A DNA stretch of 64,000 nucleotides, from NCBI RefSeq assembly GCF_032823475.1, contig NZ_CP127915.1:1736001-1800000 (forward strand), written 5' to 3'. The notes beneath the pieces are model-generated. The model saw only the letters and a list, made by a program, of their open reading frames with translations, was not told the DNA's origin and searched no databases. The position numbers were made by a program, and so were the translations under genes. The stretch comes from Acinetobacter sp. SAAs474 (lineage in GTDB: Bacteria; Pseudomonadota; Gammaproteobacteria; Pseudomonadales; Moraxellaceae). The stretch's first letter is position 1, and each line of letters begins with the position of its first letter. Shown here piece after piece: positions 1-10,257 of this stretch.

Positions 1-336
1 ATCACAATCAGCCGTCTGACTGACATCCGTCGCAACAAAAACAGCTTTTTTACCGAGTTTTAAAATTTCAGCTGTCGTTTCTTCACCTTCTTTTTTTAAA
101 ATATCTGCAATAACAATATTGGCACCTTCTTTTGCTGCACGTATTGCTGAGGCTTTACCTATACCTCTTGCACCACCTGTCACTAAAATCGTTTTACCTT
201 CAAAACGGCCCGGAATATAGTAATCTTCTGAGATTGCTTCAATATCTAATGCATGTGCCGTTGCAGATACGGCTGTCAAGATCAATGCGCTGATCGTAAA
301 ATGGGCGAATATTTTTTTCATCATTTTATTTTCCAT
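1..336 (-). CDS. Short-chain dehydrogenase/reductase with signal peptide (C-terminal part outside window)
   Basis: The reading frame is open from the ATG at 336 to the window edge (112 codons), so only the N-terminal part is seen. Residues 5-30 form a Sec-type signal (MKKIF then a hydrophobic run) with a likely cleavage after Ala-His-Ala. From about residue 46 the Rossmann fold of the SDR family begins, with the cofactor motif TGGARGIG and, further on, an ADI-type end of the second strand. The family uses NAD(P)(H) to oxidise or reduce alcohols and ketones; the substrate cannot be told. An export signal on a nucleotide-dependent enzyme is unusual. The start could also be the ATG pair at 324/321, which has GGAA upstream. 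It lies 13 bases beyond the stop of the broken barrel gene and is probably cotranscribed with it. Confidence 0.8.
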   Translation of the reverse strand, partial: MENKMMKKIFAHFTISALILTAVSATAHALDIEAISEDYYIPGRFEGKTILVTGGARGIGKASAIRAAKEGANIVIADILKKEGEETTAEILKLGKKAVFVATDVSQTADCD

Positions 337-349
337 GTTTGGGTGAGTG

Positions 350-2101
350 TTAAAAGGCATAACGGATAAAAAACATCGTACTCCACCAGTCTTTTTGCTG
401 ATGGTTAAGAGCTTGTTTAATGGCTTCTCCTGGGTGTGTATAGGCAATATGTCCATGGATATAGACTTGCTTTGAGTGAAAATATTTCACAGTCATATTT
501 AATTCTTGGCCATAATCTTTTGACTGTAAGTTGGAAAGTGCTGGATTACCGCCTAAATTTAAAGTTGAGTCTGCTTTAAATAGCCAATATTGTGGAACGA
601 GTTCTATTTTTTGATGTGGTCGTAGACGTAATTGAAAGCGATGTGCAATTAAGTTTGAATCTTGTACCACTTTAAAGTGGTTGATCCCTTACACCCATTG
701 TTCACCATTACCTCCTGAAAATAGTGGGTCCCAACGTTCATAGCGTTTAGTATCTGGCTGATCTCCTGTAAATTTGGCATAGCGGTAACTAAAACTAGGT
801 GACCATTTTGCCATTGGCCAACGGTATCCCAGTTCAGCATTATAGGCTTGAGCCTTCATGGCGAAATTTTCATGTGTTTGTTGGGCATATTCACCTGCTA
901 AAAAAATACCACCCTGATGAGTCGGTGTTTTATTCCAGTGTGCACGAATATCCCAGACGTTTAGTCCTTGACGTGTATATTTTTCATGGGTAGGTAAATA
1001 ATAGTAAGCATTTGATTTTGCTACTTTAAGATAGCTGAATCCTAAATCTGCTCTGGCGATATTGGTTTGTAGATTAATACCATTAATAACGGTTTTTGTA
1101 TCCAATATGGACAGCTCGCTAGGATCGACTCGGAAAAATTCTAATCGATGTCTATTGTATTGAATTTGCGCTTTTGCAACAAAATCTGCAGACCATCTTG
1201 CATTGGATTGTAGTGCTGCTCGTTCCCCGCCATTGGCTGCAGTATTAATAATTAACATACCATCACCTAGGGTGAATCGTTCACGACCAGCAGAAAGATT
1301 TAAAACGGCTCTATTACCCTTTGTGGTTGTCGTTCCTGTAACGAAGCCAATATATGCATCTTCGAATGCTAGATAGCTTCTGGTCTTGTTTGTAAATAAT
1401 TCTTGCCCGTTCGAAAAAGAACCTATTGCACTGATTCCGGCATATCCATAAGTATTTGTGCTCAGAGGATACATACCATATAAACCACCATGGATATAAT
1501 TTTCCACCCAATCGTCATAACCTTGACCTGCTGATTTGCCATCAACTAACGGATTGCCAGCCAACATGGCTTGAGGATTACCGTACCATGCATTTTGATT
1601 GGCGTAATATAAGCCTAAAGCTTCAAATTTTGCTTTGAGAAACTTGCCATCTTGATGATAGAGTACGGGGAATTTTGTGGTATTGTCTGCTGTCAATGAT
1701 GCTGTTTGTGCGGTTATATTGGATTTGATATGGAGGGACAATATGATGTTAACACCGCCATATACGCCCGTTTCTAAACTGTAGCTCAGATCACTTAAAT
1801 CGGGATTATTCTTCAGTTGTATAAGCGCAAAATCTAATTTTTCTTGGCTAATATGATCACCTGGGAATAAAGCCAATTTGGTCCTGATCTGATCAATAAA
1901 CTTACGATTATAAGCTGGATCTGATGTTGGATTGATGAGATTGATTTTTAATTCATCAATACGTCTGGTGGTAAATTCAATCGGTGTATCTGTTGCTTGA
2001 GCAAGATGAGGGACTAAAAAGCTCCAACATAAAATTAAAAGATATAATGGCTTTAAAGCAGTTGTTCTAGGCGTAATATGCGATGGAATCACTGCGCGCA
2101 T
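350..2101 (-). pseudogene. Outer-membrane beta-barrel protein (alginate-export-like), interrupted by an in-frame TAA
   Basis: One continuous frame of 583 codons is broken by a single TAA at 691-689; the frame continues unshifted for 112 codons to the real stop at 350. The upstream part (470 residues from the ATG at 2101, which has GGAG six bases before it) has a signal peptide ending near AQA, then a region resembling a POTRA fold (about residues 40-130), then alternating amphipathic barrel strands. The downstream part continues the barrel and ends in Ala-Phe, the aromatic C-terminus expected for BAM-dependent insertion. The TAA could be one C-to-T change from CAA. As read, the product lacks its last strands and would not insert. 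Family assignment (alginate export-like porin) is from strand pattern and is moderate. It sits just upstream of the exported dehydrogenase gene. Confidence 0.75.
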
Positions 2102-2721
2102 GGGTGACTCCATATTATTTTATCGCTATAAATTGTTATCATTTGGTTTGTTCATAAAAAAAATTAATCAAACGATAAACTTATTGTTATTAAATTAAAA
2201 CCCAGTAGCGAGATATACTATATTAATCAAATAATGGCTAATTTTTAGCATAATTATTTTTATAACTAATTATTAAATATCATTATTTTAATTGATTAAT
2301 TTTTTTATTGCCAAATAATAATTTTCCAATTGGTAAAATATTATTAATAATTTATTGATTTTATTTAATTATAATTAATAAAAATAGTGGTGATTTTCTT
2401 GCTTATACGATACATTTGTTGATTTTTTAATCATATATTATGGGTTTAATATATTTTTAGAAGATTTTTTGATGGAAGAAGATATATAAACTGAACAGAT
2501 TTAATGGCACGATTATGGTCATTTGGGGGAATTTATTTACAGCATCTTATTACGAGGTTTAGCGCTTTATAATGTTATGGTTGACGTGCAGTCAGTAAAG
2601 TAGGATGAGATAATGTGTTTAAGATCATACAAAATTGAGCATTGCTTGATGAGGATGCAATAGTAGAACAGTCAAAATAACTAAAATAGTAAACACTACA
2701 TAACGATTTGCTCGTTAAATC
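2102..2721. other. AT-rich intergenic region, no gene seen
   Basis: About 620 bases between the barrel pseudogene and the lipA hairpin. The part from 2140 to 2460 is extremely AT-rich with many A and T tracts. I see no reading frame with coding character and no RNA gene on either strand. The promoter of the leftward barrel/dehydrogenase unit must lie in its left part. Confidence 0.5.
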
Positions 2722-2762
2722 ATGGCCTCATGTCAATCAGAACCTGATTGACATGAGGCCAT
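2722..2762 (-). terminator. 19-bp perfect hairpin just after lipA
   Basis: Arms 2722-2740 and 2744-2762 are perfect reverse complements with a three-base loop. The structure begins 12 bases after the lipA stop (reading leftward) and probably ends or stabilises its transcript. No T-run follows on the lipA strand, so it is not a textbook intrinsic terminator. Confidence 0.6.
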
Positions 2763-2774
2763 ATGATCATTTAA

Positions 2775-3788
2775 TCAAGCTTCAATCGTTTGTACGGCAA
2801 TTTTTTTAGCAGGATCGGCTTTACGACGTACAGCAGGTACGGGTTCACCATAATATTGACGATCTGCAAAATAACTTGAACGCACCATAGGTGCAGACCA
2901 AATATTTCTAAAGCCAAGCTGACGACCATGTTCTGCATAACGTTCAAATTCTTCAGGCGTTACAAAACGGTCGATTGGTGCATGTTCTTTAGAGGGTTGC
3001 AGATATTGTCCAATCGTAACATAGTCAACATCATGGGCACGTAAGTCATCAAGTAATGCAATGACTTCTGCTTCAGTTTCTCCAATTCCTACCATTAAAC
3101 CACATTTGGTTGGTACATCTGGACAATATTCTTTAAACATTTTTAATAAGTTTAATGAGTGTTGATAGTCTGAACCTGGACGCATGGCTTTATAGAGGCG
3201 AGGAACGGTCTCAATGTTGTGGTTAAATACATCGGGTGGGCACTCTGTCATAATTCGCAGCGCAATATCCATACGGCCACGAAAATCTGGCACTAAAATT
3301 TCCAATAAAGTTTTAGGGCTAAGTTGGCGTGCTTCTTTAATACAGTCAACAAAGTGTTGTGCGCCACCATCAGTAAGATCGTCACGATCGACCGAGGTAA
3401 TGACAGCATATTTTAAACCTAAATTGGCAATGGTTTCGGCCATATGACGAGGTTCATCTGGATCCAGTGCATTTGGACGACCATGTGCAACGTCGCAGAA
3501 TGGACAACGACGTGTACAGATGTCACCCATAATCATAAAGGTTGCTGTACCGCCACCAAAACATTCAGGTAGATTTGGGCAAGCGGCCTCTTCACAAACA
3601 GTATGCAATTTTTGCGCGCGTAAAGTGGTCTTAATTCGTTGCACTTCTTCGGGTGCAGACATTTTGACACGAATCCAATCTGGTTTACGTGGTGTTTCAA
3701 CCGTAGGAATAACTTTTACAGGAATACGAGCGACTTTTTCTGCGCCACGAAGTTTAATACCCTGTTCAGGTTTACGGTTTGCTGACAT
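2775..3788 (-). CDS. lipA: Lipoyl synthase LipA
   Basis: Radical-SAM enzyme that inserts two sulfurs into protein-bound octanoyl groups to make lipoyl cofactor for pyruvate and 2-oxoglutarate dehydrogenases and the glycine cleavage system. The 337 residues carry both iron-sulfur signatures: the auxiliary cluster motif [12 protein letters not shown] near residues 64-75 and the radical-SAM motif CTRRCPFC near 91-98. The C-terminal R-S-S-Y segment that binds the auxiliary cluster is present ([10 protein letters not shown]). Length is normal for the family. It stands alone and is divergent from sthA; the usual partner lipB is not in the window. A perfect hairpin follows the stop. Confidence 0.97.
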   Translation of the reverse strand: MSANRKPEQGIKLRGAEKVARIPVKVIPTVETPRKPDWIRVKMSAPEEVQRIKTTLRAQKLHTVCEEAACPNLPECFGGGTATFMIMGDICTRRCPFCDVAHGRPNALDPDEPRHMAETIANLGLKYAVITSVDRDDLTDGGAQHFVDCIKEARQLSPKTLLEILVPDFRGRMDIALRIMTECPPDVFNHNIETVPRLYKAMRPGSDYQHSLNLLKMFKEYCPDVPTKCGLMVGIGETEAEVIALLDDLRAHDVDYVTIGQYLQPSKEHAPIDRFVTPEEFERYAEHGRQLGFRNIWSAPMVRSSYFADRQYYGEPVPAVRRKADPAKKIAVQTIEA

Positions 3789-4001
3789 ATTTTATTTTCC
3801 ACTGTTTTGACGGGGGATACTATTCCTACACTATACCTTGTATATTATAACTGAAGCCATAAAAAAATGGTGACAGAATAGTATTCATATAAAAAATGTA
3901 ATCATCACTGAATATATACTAGGTAAATACAGCAAATTCATATGAATTACGTCATAATAGTGTGAAGATAAATGATCGATTTTTAAATAAAGGAGCGTTG
4001 A

Positions 4002-5417
4002 ATGCCACGTAAAAAAGAGGTCCTTGGAGGAGCTTTCGTAAAGTATGATGCGGTCGTTCTCGGTTCAGGTCCTGCGGGTGAAGGCGCGGCAATGAAACTT
4101 GCTAAATCTGGTAAGCGTGTTGCAATTGTTGATATACGTGAACAGTTGGGTGGTAACTGTACCCATGTTGGTACGATTCCAAGTAAAGCATTGCGCCAAA
4201 CAGTATCGAGTATCATTCGTTATCAGCGTGATCCAATGTTTCAAAAAGTAGGTGACTGGAAACACTTTACCATGAAACAAGTATTACGTAATGCGCATAA
4301 AGTCATTCAACAGCAAGTTGAAACGCATTCGCGTTTTTATGACCGCAATAAAATTGATATTTATCATGGTCGTGCTTATATTCAAGATCAAAATACGATT
4401 TTGGTCTTTAGTCCTGAAGGGATCAAAGAAACTTTAATTTTTAAGCAATTGGTTATTGCAACAGGTTCGCGTCCTTATCGTCCTGAAATTTTAGATTTTA
4501 ATCATCCACGTGTATTTGATTCAGATAAAATTCTAGATCTAGATTTCCCGATCCAAAAAATTATTATTTATGGTGCTGGTGTTATTGGTTGTGAATATGC
4601 ATCCATTTTTATTGGTTTGGACCATAAAGTTGATTTAATCAATACACAAATGAAATTATTAAGCTATTTGGATGATGAAATTTCTGATGCGCTTTCTTAT
4701 CATTTACGTGAGCAAGGTGTACTGATTCGCCACAATGAGCAAATAGATCATTTGGAAACATTTGATGATCATGTGGTGCTGTATTTACAAAGTGGTAAGA
4801 AAATTAAAGCAGATGCTATTTTATGGTGTAATGGGCGTTCTGGAAATACAGATGGTTTAGGTTTGGAAAATGTAGGCCTAAAACCGAATAGTCGTGGTCA
4901 ATTGGCAGTCAATGATCAATACCAAACAGAAGTACCGCATATTTATGCTGCTGGTGATGTGATTGGTTGGCCATCACTTGCCTCTGCTGCATATGACCAA
5001 GGTCGTTGTGCTGGTGCGAATATGAGTGGTGAAGAAGGTGTTGCACCAGTCACGGATATTCCAACTGGGATCTATACAATTCCTGAAATTTCCTCGATTG
5101 GTAAAACTGAGCAGCAATTGACTGAAGAAAAGATTCCTTACGAAGTCGGGCAGGCCTCTTTCCGTCATTTGGCACGTGCGCAAATTACCGGAGATACGGT
5201 GGGCGAGTTAAAAATTCTCTTCCATCGTGAAACATTGGAAATTCTAGGTGTACATTGCTTTGGTAATAATGCATCGGAAATTATTCATATTGGGCAAGCC
5301 GTCATGAATAGTCCAAATAATACCATTAAATATTTTGTTGAAACGACGTTTAACTATCCAACCATGGCAGAAGCCTATCGTGTGGCAACTTTAAATGGAA
5401 TGAACCGTTTATTTTAA
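4002..5417 (+). CDS. sthA: Soluble pyridine nucleotide transhydrogenase
   Basis: FAD flavoprotein that passes hydride between NADPH and NAD+ in the cytosol, balancing the two pools. The 471-residue protein has the FAD-binding [10 protein letters not shown] motif near residues 22-31, the NAD-binding [10 protein letters not shown] in the middle, and the second FAD motif ending in AAGDV. At the place where lipoamide dehydrogenases have C-x4-C the protein reads GGNCTHVGT, so the second redox cysteine is threonine; this separates SthA from dihydrolipoamide dehydrogenase and glutathione reductase. AAAGGAGCG precedes the ATG by six bases. Single gene followed by a strong terminator. Confidence 0.95.
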   Translation: MPRKKEVLGGAFVKYDAVVLGSGPAGEGAAMKLAKSGKRVAIVDIREQLGGNCTHVGTIPSKALRQTVSSIIRYQRDPMFQKVGDWKHFTMKQVLRNAHKVIQQQVETHSRFYDRNKIDIYHGRAYIQDQNTILVFSPEGIKETLIFKQLVIATGSRPYRPEILDFNHPRVFDSDKILDLDFPIQKIIIYGAGVIGCEYASIFIGLDHKVDLINTQMKLLSYLDDEISDALSYHLREQGVLIRHNEQIDHLETFDDHVVLYLQSGKKIKADAILWCNGRSGNTDGLGLENVGLKPNSRGQLAVNDQYQTEVPHIYAAGDVIGWPSLASAAYDQGRCAGANMSGEEGVAPVTDIPTGIYTIPEISSIGKTEQQLTEEKIPYEVGQASFRHLARAQITGDTVGELKILFHRETLEILGVHCFGNNASEIIHIGQAVMNSPNNTIKYFVETTFNYPTMAEAYRVATLNGMNRLF

Positions 5418-5435
5418 AGCGGATCTTTGGTGAAT

Positions 5436-5470
5436 AAAAAACCCATAAAGTACACTTTATGGGTTTTTTT
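5436..5470 (+). terminator. Intrinsic terminator after sthA
   Basis: Arms 5441-5451 (ACCCATAAAGT) and 5454-5464 with an A-run before and T7 after. The A/T runs on both sides let it work in both directions, serving sthA and possibly the leftward pilus operon. Confidence 0.9.
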
Positions 5471-5551
5471 AAAGCTTAAAAGTATTCATTATTGCAAAAA
5501 TCAAATCGTTATATTTGGTGAGCTGTTTGCATAAAATTCAATTGAGATCAT

Positions 5552-6433
5552 TTAATCATAAGATAATGTGACATAAGCAAAAGAAGAAAATTCCCCTGGT
5601 GCAACATTATTATTTAACGCCACTAAGGTTGATTGTACGGTAAAAGTTGTGCCATTTTCAGAAATATTAAATCGGGTTGGATTGCTAATATTTTGTCCGT
5701 TAATGGTTAAATAACTCAATAAATTGCCACTATCTTCTAGGCGAATTTTGGTACCTGGAATATTGATACTACTTGGACTTAAGTCTTCATCTGGTGCAGT
5801 AATTGAAAGTAAGACATTAACATTTTTATTACATTTGATGCGAAAATATCCCAATTTAACATCATACTTATTGATTAAATTTGCGATAGTATGTGTGCCA
5901 TGATCAATATCTACATCTTCTGTTTCTAAACTACATTCGGTATTTGGGGGGGCAATTTTAGCACATGTTCCACCACTCATGACAATATAGTTCGCACCGC
6001 CAGAGACTTTTGAGATCCCCATAGCACCGCACCATTCTACCCCTTCATTACGTCGATCTGATGCAGTTGAGTTTACAGTATAGATGTAGCTATTACCGAT
6101 GGCTTTATAGTAGGCCGTGAGTGCCTGTCCAACAGTGGTTCCTGTAAAAGCAACTCTTGGAATACCTGGGTCAGGATTATATTTCTGATTGGGATTATTT
6201 GATGCTTGGGTATTAATTTGAATATAGCAGGTCGTTCTACAGTCCATATTTAAAGGTTCTGTAGATTTTAAGCTGTCTGCGGTTAAATAGAGAATAGCGG
6301 TATATTTAAAACGTGTTCCGAATGGTGCATTTGGATCATATCGCGATACCGGTATACTGACGGTCCATGCATCTGCTGCATATAATACGGATGGGCATAT
6401 GAGCAGAAATAAAACAAATAAATATTTATGCAT
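5552..6433 (-). CDS. Fimbrial tip adhesin-like protein (last gene of pilus operon)
   Basis: Secreted pilus protein of about 293 residues. A signal peptide (MHKYLFVLFLL to LYAA) is followed by two domains: an N-terminal part of about 150 residues with paired cysteines and many Thr/Asn, unlike a plain pilin, and a C-terminal pilin-like domain from about residue 165 with its own cysteine pair and the terminal VTLSYD strand that ushers and chaperones recognise. This two-domain plan and its place at the 3' end of the operon suggest the receptor-binding tip subunit. The ATG at 6433 has AAGG eight bases upstream; a longer in-frame start at 6457 overlaps the preceding gene and is less likely. Receptor unknown. 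Confidence 0.8.
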   Translation of the reverse strand: MHKYLFVLFLLICPSVLYAADAWTVSIPVSRYDPNAPFGTRFKYTAILYLTADSLKSTEPLNMDCRTTCYIQINTQASNNPNQKYNPDPGIPRVAFTGTTVGQALTAYYKAIGNSYIYTVNSTASDRRNEGVEWCGAMGISKVSGGANYIVMSGGTCAKIAPPNTECSLETEDVDIDHGTHTIANLINKYDVKLGYFRIKCNKNVNVLLSITAPDEDLSPSSINIPGTKIRLEDSGNLLSYLTINGQNISNPTRFNISENGTTFTVQSTLVALNNNVAPGEFSSFAYVTLSYD

Positions 6434-6443
6434 TATATCTACC

Positions 6444-6989
6444 TTATTGATATTCAACTAAAAAATTTGCTGTTGCATAAAATTCACCCAATCTAATTTT
6501 GCGAGAGTTAATCGCATCTTGGCTGGTTTGAACAAAAGCTTTTAAATGAATAGATCGATTATTTTCGATATTAAAAGTGGTACTTTCTTGATTCACTGGA
6601 AGTGGCGTGCCATCTAGATAAGTTAATCGAATGGCAAAACCAGCAGGTGCTGAAGCAACATCACCATCTATAGCCAACAAGCCTTGTAAATCAGAATAAA
6701 AACTTTCTTCTCCCATAAAGGTAATTGCTGCACTATTATCATCGATTTGGCAGTCAGAAAACTCAATTATGACATCTTGACTTGGAGAGCGTTGATTAAA
6801 AAGTAGATCCTTGTTGGTTAAGGTACCAAATTTAACGAGTAAATCTTTATTTTTAATGGTACAGGTTGGCCCTAAAATCGTACCATGTATATGTATTACA
6901 GTTTGTGTAATATCTGCTGCATAGGTCACAGAAGTGCCTATGAGTGACGACAGTATGGCAAATCGGTATAAACTCAGCAGCATCATCAT
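6444..6989 (-). CDS. Minor fimbrial subunit (type 1 pilin family)
   Basis: Pilin of about 181 residues with a signal peptide ending TYAADIT. It has the pilin cysteine pair (TCTIKN near the N-terminus and DCQIDD about 40 residues on) and the C-terminal FLVEYQ strand with the penultimate tyrosine. Three ATG codons in a row (6989, 6986, 6983) follow GGAGAG; I use the first, but the third has the better spacing. A longer frame extends back over the chaperone 3' end and is not likely used. Sits between chaperone and tip protein, so probably an adaptor or minor shaft subunit. Confidence 0.88.
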   Translation of the reverse strand: MMMLLSLYRFAILSSLIGTSVTYAADITQTVIHIHGTILGPTCTIKNKDLLVKFGTLTNKDLLFNQRSPSQDVIIEFSDCQIDDNSAAITFMGEESFYSDLQGLLAIDGDVASAPAGFAIRLTYLDGTPLPVNQESTTFNIENNRSIHLKAFVQTSQDAINSRKIRLGEFYATANFLVEYQ

Positions 6990-6996
6990 CTCTCCA

Positions 6997-7725
6997 TTAT
7001 TTTTGAATTGAACAACTCTGGTTGCTGCAGTTAAAACGCATTTTTTGTTTACCACCATAATCGTCTAGATAAGTTAAAAATGGTGTTTTACCGATTTTTT
7101 GCTGATTGATGTTGAGTGATAAATCACTGAATGGAGCAACCATAAATGATTTAAATCCTTCAAATGCTTCAGTGTTTTTATCTTCTGAGATACCAATAAT
7201 GGTAATGTAATACGGTGTTGGATTAGAGGCGATCAATCCTTGATTGGTTTGTTTTAAAATCAATTGCTGCTGCCATGGATGATTATTAATTGCTGTACCA
7301 TCTACATATAATGCTTTTGGTCGATAAAAGACTTTAATTTTAGTTTGGATCGAAAGCTGCATAACATTGGGCTTATCACTTTTTGGTGGTATTGCCCTAA
7401 AGTTAAAATAATAAACGCTTTCACGATCTTGTGGCAGTTGTACATTTTTCAGCTTTTCTAATTTAATTTGGGATGGTTGCTTCGGTTCAATACGTTGAAT
7501 AGGAGGCGTGACTGCAAAAGGTTGATCAATTTTTTGTCCTTGATCGTTTTCCAACCATGCTTGAGCAAGATAGGGAAGCTTTTCACTTGAATTAGAAATA
7601 TTTAAAGAAATTGCTTTGTCTTGTTCATTATAAATAACCCGTGTTCGATCTAAAGATAGGGACGCATAACTCAGGCTAGGTACAATAAAACAAAATATTG
7701 TCAGTGATTTAGAAAATGGATGCAT
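6997..7725 (-). CDS. Periplasmic pilus chaperone (PapD/FimC family)
   Basis: Binds each pilin in the periplasm, donates a strand to complete its immunoglobulin fold and delivers it to the usher. The 242 residues start with a signal peptide (ending SYAS). Domain 1 holds the conserved Arg of the subunit-anchoring site in the LDRTRVIY segment and the G1-strand sequence TKIKVFYRPKA with alternating hydrophobics and the anchoring Lys. Domain 2 ends with a CSNQSC cysteine pair. Length fits the family. Lies 23 bases after the usher with AAGG before the ATG and is followed closely by the minor pilin. Confidence 0.93.
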   Translation of the reverse strand: MHPFSKSLTIFCFIVPSLSYASLSLDRTRVIYNEQDKAISLNISNSSEKLPYLAQAWLENDQGQKIDQPFAVTPPIQRIEPKQPSQIKLEKLKNVQLPQDRESVYYFNFRAIPPKSDKPNVMQLSIQTKIKVFYRPKALYVDGTAINNHPWQQQLILKQTNQGLIASNPTPYYITIIGISEDKNTEAFEGFKSFMVAPFSDLSLNINQQKIGKTPFLTYLDDYGGKQKMRFNCSNQSCSIQK

Positions 7726-7748
7726 AGAAATTTACCTTAAAATTAAAG

Positions 7749-10148
7749 TTACTGACAGATGAGCTGGTTATGACTGGCATCTAACGTTATTTTTTCAGCA
7801 ATATGAATCTTACATTGCGTACTATTTAGCATGGTCATTTCAGCATTTGGCAAAATACCAGAAAGATAAGTTTTACCTTGTTCACCGACAATTCCGGTGA
7901 TAAAACCTTTTTGATTGCGTATTTCTGTGCCAAATTCAGGGTAGTTGCCATTTGCTAATTTAATGGTCACCATCATTTTTTCTCCAGCATTAACTAAAAA
8001 TTTCTGATAACCAATTGCACCTTGTGTTAAAGAAATAGTTTTTACACTTTTAACCACATCTGCATTTTCAGGTAGTCGATTTAAGTCAATCGCAATATTA
8101 TTACGATAATAGTCACGAACATCTGGTGTAACTGCAATACCAAACATATTGGAATATGCTGGTATACCATAGCCCTTGACTGGAATATCACTAATTTGAT
8201 CTGTATCGACCAAAACGCGTGTACCACCTGGAAGATTAATACGATGCAGGTCAACACCCTCTGCTGTTGCTGTTAATCCACCTTTAATGTTAATACCGAG
8301 GCTTAAATATTCACCATCTTTATAACTTGCAGATAAATTGCTATCTAGACGGTTACCTTGATGATAGATAAATGAGCTAGCAGTCAAGACATTATCATCC
8401 TGACCAATTCCAGCACTAAAGTTTGTTGCTTCATTGACACGATTAAATACATTTAAGCTGGATGAAAAATTATTATTTTTTCGATAGTTTGCATTGTAGC
8501 TTACAGACGCATTTGTCTTAATAGGAATGGAAAAACGAAGATAGGCACCATAATCATTTTGACTGGTTGATTTATATATACTTAAATTTGCATTAATATT
8601 CTTATAACCCTCTAGATCAAAGTATTTATTGATATTGACTTCAAAACGCTCTTGATTTTCATTTAAATGAGTTTCATTATTATAGTATGATAATAAAATA
8701 GAGGCTCTATTATTTATGAAAGTCTTGTTAAAAGAGATATTTGTTGTTTGTTTAATATTTTGATCGTTATTTATATAATTGTAAAAATCAGAATAGTTTC
8801 TTTCATAAAATGTAGTAGAAAACTGGAGTCTGGAACTAATATTTTCTATATTTTTATAATAATTGAATTGATATCCAGTACCATTTTTATTTTCATTAGA
8901 GTTTAAAATAAATGAGTTTAAAAAACTAAAAGAAAATGCACCAAAATCAGATAAATCTTGTCCAAATCCTAAATTAATATTATGAAAATCTTGAGATGAT
9001 AATAACCCTGAATAAATAGATGTTTTATTGTTTAAACCATAAGAAATTTCACCTGATGCAAAAGTCTGATTAATCAAATGATGTTCATCACGTGGTTGGC
9101 CAACAGTGGCCTTATAACGAATACGTCCAGGACGGGTGAGATAAGGAGATGCGATCGCATCTACCTGATAATTTTGTACACGACCATCTTGTTCTTCTAC
9201 TTTAACATCGAGTAAGCCATTGGCGGAGTTAGGTAAATCTTGAATAGTAAAATTACCAGCAGGTACTTGTGTTTGATAGAGAATACGACCTTGTTGGGAA
9301 ATTGTCACTAAGGCATTCGAATTTGCAATACCAGTTACTTGTGGTGAATAATATCTTAAACTTGGAGGAAGCATATCCTCATTTGATTCTAATGTAATTC
9401 CCGTATAATTAAATGAATTAAATAAATTTGAATTAAAATAGGTTTCACCAATGAGCAAATTTGCTTGAATATTTTTTAATGCGCGATAAACATAAATATT
9501 ATTAAAGCGAGAATCATGGGTTGTATGACTATTATTTTTTTGATAGTTGGCTTGCCATTCTGCTCTAAGTCGCCATTGATTAAAATTAAATCCTGCAATT
9601 CCATTAATATATGAAGTATAGTTTTTAGTATCAGCAATTTGATTATTAAAGTTTAGGTTGGCATTATAATCTAAGATAAAACCATTAATTCCATCGCTCC
9701 ACATTTTTGGTGGATCCCAGTTATCTTCCGTATATTGTAGTAAATATTTGGGTATAATAAGGTTTAAATTTTGTGTCGATAAGTCAATTTTATACTCTGA
9801 TCCAGAGACAGATGAGAATTCAAAGCATCCTGCAGCATTAAAAGTAATATGTTCTTCAGTTTTTCTAATAAAAGGAATTACATCTATAATATTTTTGCCT
9901 AAACATGGTTTAGATTTACCATCTTCATCAATAATGTTGAAATTAATATCTTTATAAAACTGGTTGTTAATATAAAGAGACATATTATATTGACCAGGAT
10001 AAATATAGTCCTGATGAGAAAAGTTTGCGATATTAATTTTCTGGTTTTCTGAAAAACCTAACATTTTTTCATTGAATGTATAATCAACTGCATAACTGTT
10101 AGTCCCCATGATATTAATAAATATTAAAAATAAATTCCGTTTCTTCAT
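7749..10148 (-). CDS. Outer-membrane fimbrial usher (FimD/PapC family)
   Basis: Forms the outer-membrane pore that receives chaperone-subunit complexes and assembles the pilus. The 799 residues contain a signal peptide (ends SYAV), the N-terminal periplasmic domain (about 25-140, with a cysteine pair), a 24-strand-type barrel with a plug, and C-terminal domains that start near the GGTRVLVDTD segment and end in the usual cysteine pair (C-KIHI ... LICQ). The coding sequence is rich in Asn, Lys, Ile and A/T, more so than the housekeeping neighbours, which may reflect transfer or relaxed selection. It is separated from the major pilin by an attenuator-like hairpin. Confidence 0.95.
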   Translation of the reverse strand: MKKRNLFLIFINIMGTNSYAVDYTFNEKMLGFSENQKINIANFSHQDYIYPGQYNMSLYINNQFYKDINFNIIDEDGKSKPCLGKNIIDVIPFIRKTEEHITFNAAGCFEFSSVSGSEYKIDLSTQNLNLIIPKYLLQYTEDNWDPPKMWSDGINGFILDYNANLNFNNQIADTKNYTSYINGIAGFNFNQWRLRAEWQANYQKNNSHTTHDSRFNNIYVYRALKNIQANLLIGETYFNSNLFNSFNYTGITLESNEDMLPPSLRYYSPQVTGIANSNALVTISQQGRILYQTQVPAGNFTIQDLPNSANGLLDVKVEEQDGRVQNYQVDAIASPYLTRPGRIRYKATVGQPRDEHHLINQTFASGEISYGLNNKTSIYSGLLSSQDFHNINLGFGQDLSDFGAFSFSFLNSFILNSNENKNGTGYQFNYYKNIENISSRLQFSTTFYERNYSDFYNYINNDQNIKQTTNISFNKTFINNRASILLSYYNNETHLNENQERFEVNINKYFDLEGYKNINANLSIYKSTSQNDYGAYLRFSIPIKTNASVSYNANYRKNNNFSSSLNVFNRVNEATNFSAGIGQDDNVLTASSFIYHQGNRLDSNLSASYKDGEYLSLGINIKGGLTATAEGVDLHRINLPGGTRVLVDTDQISDIPVKGYGIPAYSNMFGIAVTPDVRDYYRNNIAIDLNRLPENADVVKSVKTISLTQGAIGYQKFLVNAGEKMMVTIKLANGNYPEFGTEIRNQKGFITGIVGEQGKTYLSGILPNAEMTMLNSTQCKIHIAEKITLDASHNQLICQ

Positions 10149-10217
10149 ATAGTAAATTTCTCTTAACTTAAAGAAATAAAATATCTTTTTTTTATTAAGA
10201 TAAAGTATAAATTAAAA

Positions 10218-10248
10218 CAAATACCACATAATGATTATGTGGTATTTG
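10218..10248 (-). terminator. Hairpin between major pilin and usher (likely attenuator)
   Basis: Arms 10218-10232 and 10234-10248 are perfect inverted repeats (15 bp; a realistic loop uses the innermost pairs). Reading leftward it is followed by TTTTAATTT. It lies 9 bases after the major pilin stop, before the usher gene. In other pilus operons such hairpins make the first cistron far more abundant than the assembly genes; that role here is inferred. Confidence 0.8.
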
Positions 10249-10257
10249 CAACAAAAC

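Noticed and set aside
350..670. The 106-codon frame as a separate small gene
   Set aside because: It lies in the same frame as the upstream barrel gene, starts with an internal GTG and ends like a barrel; it is the tail of the interrupted gene.
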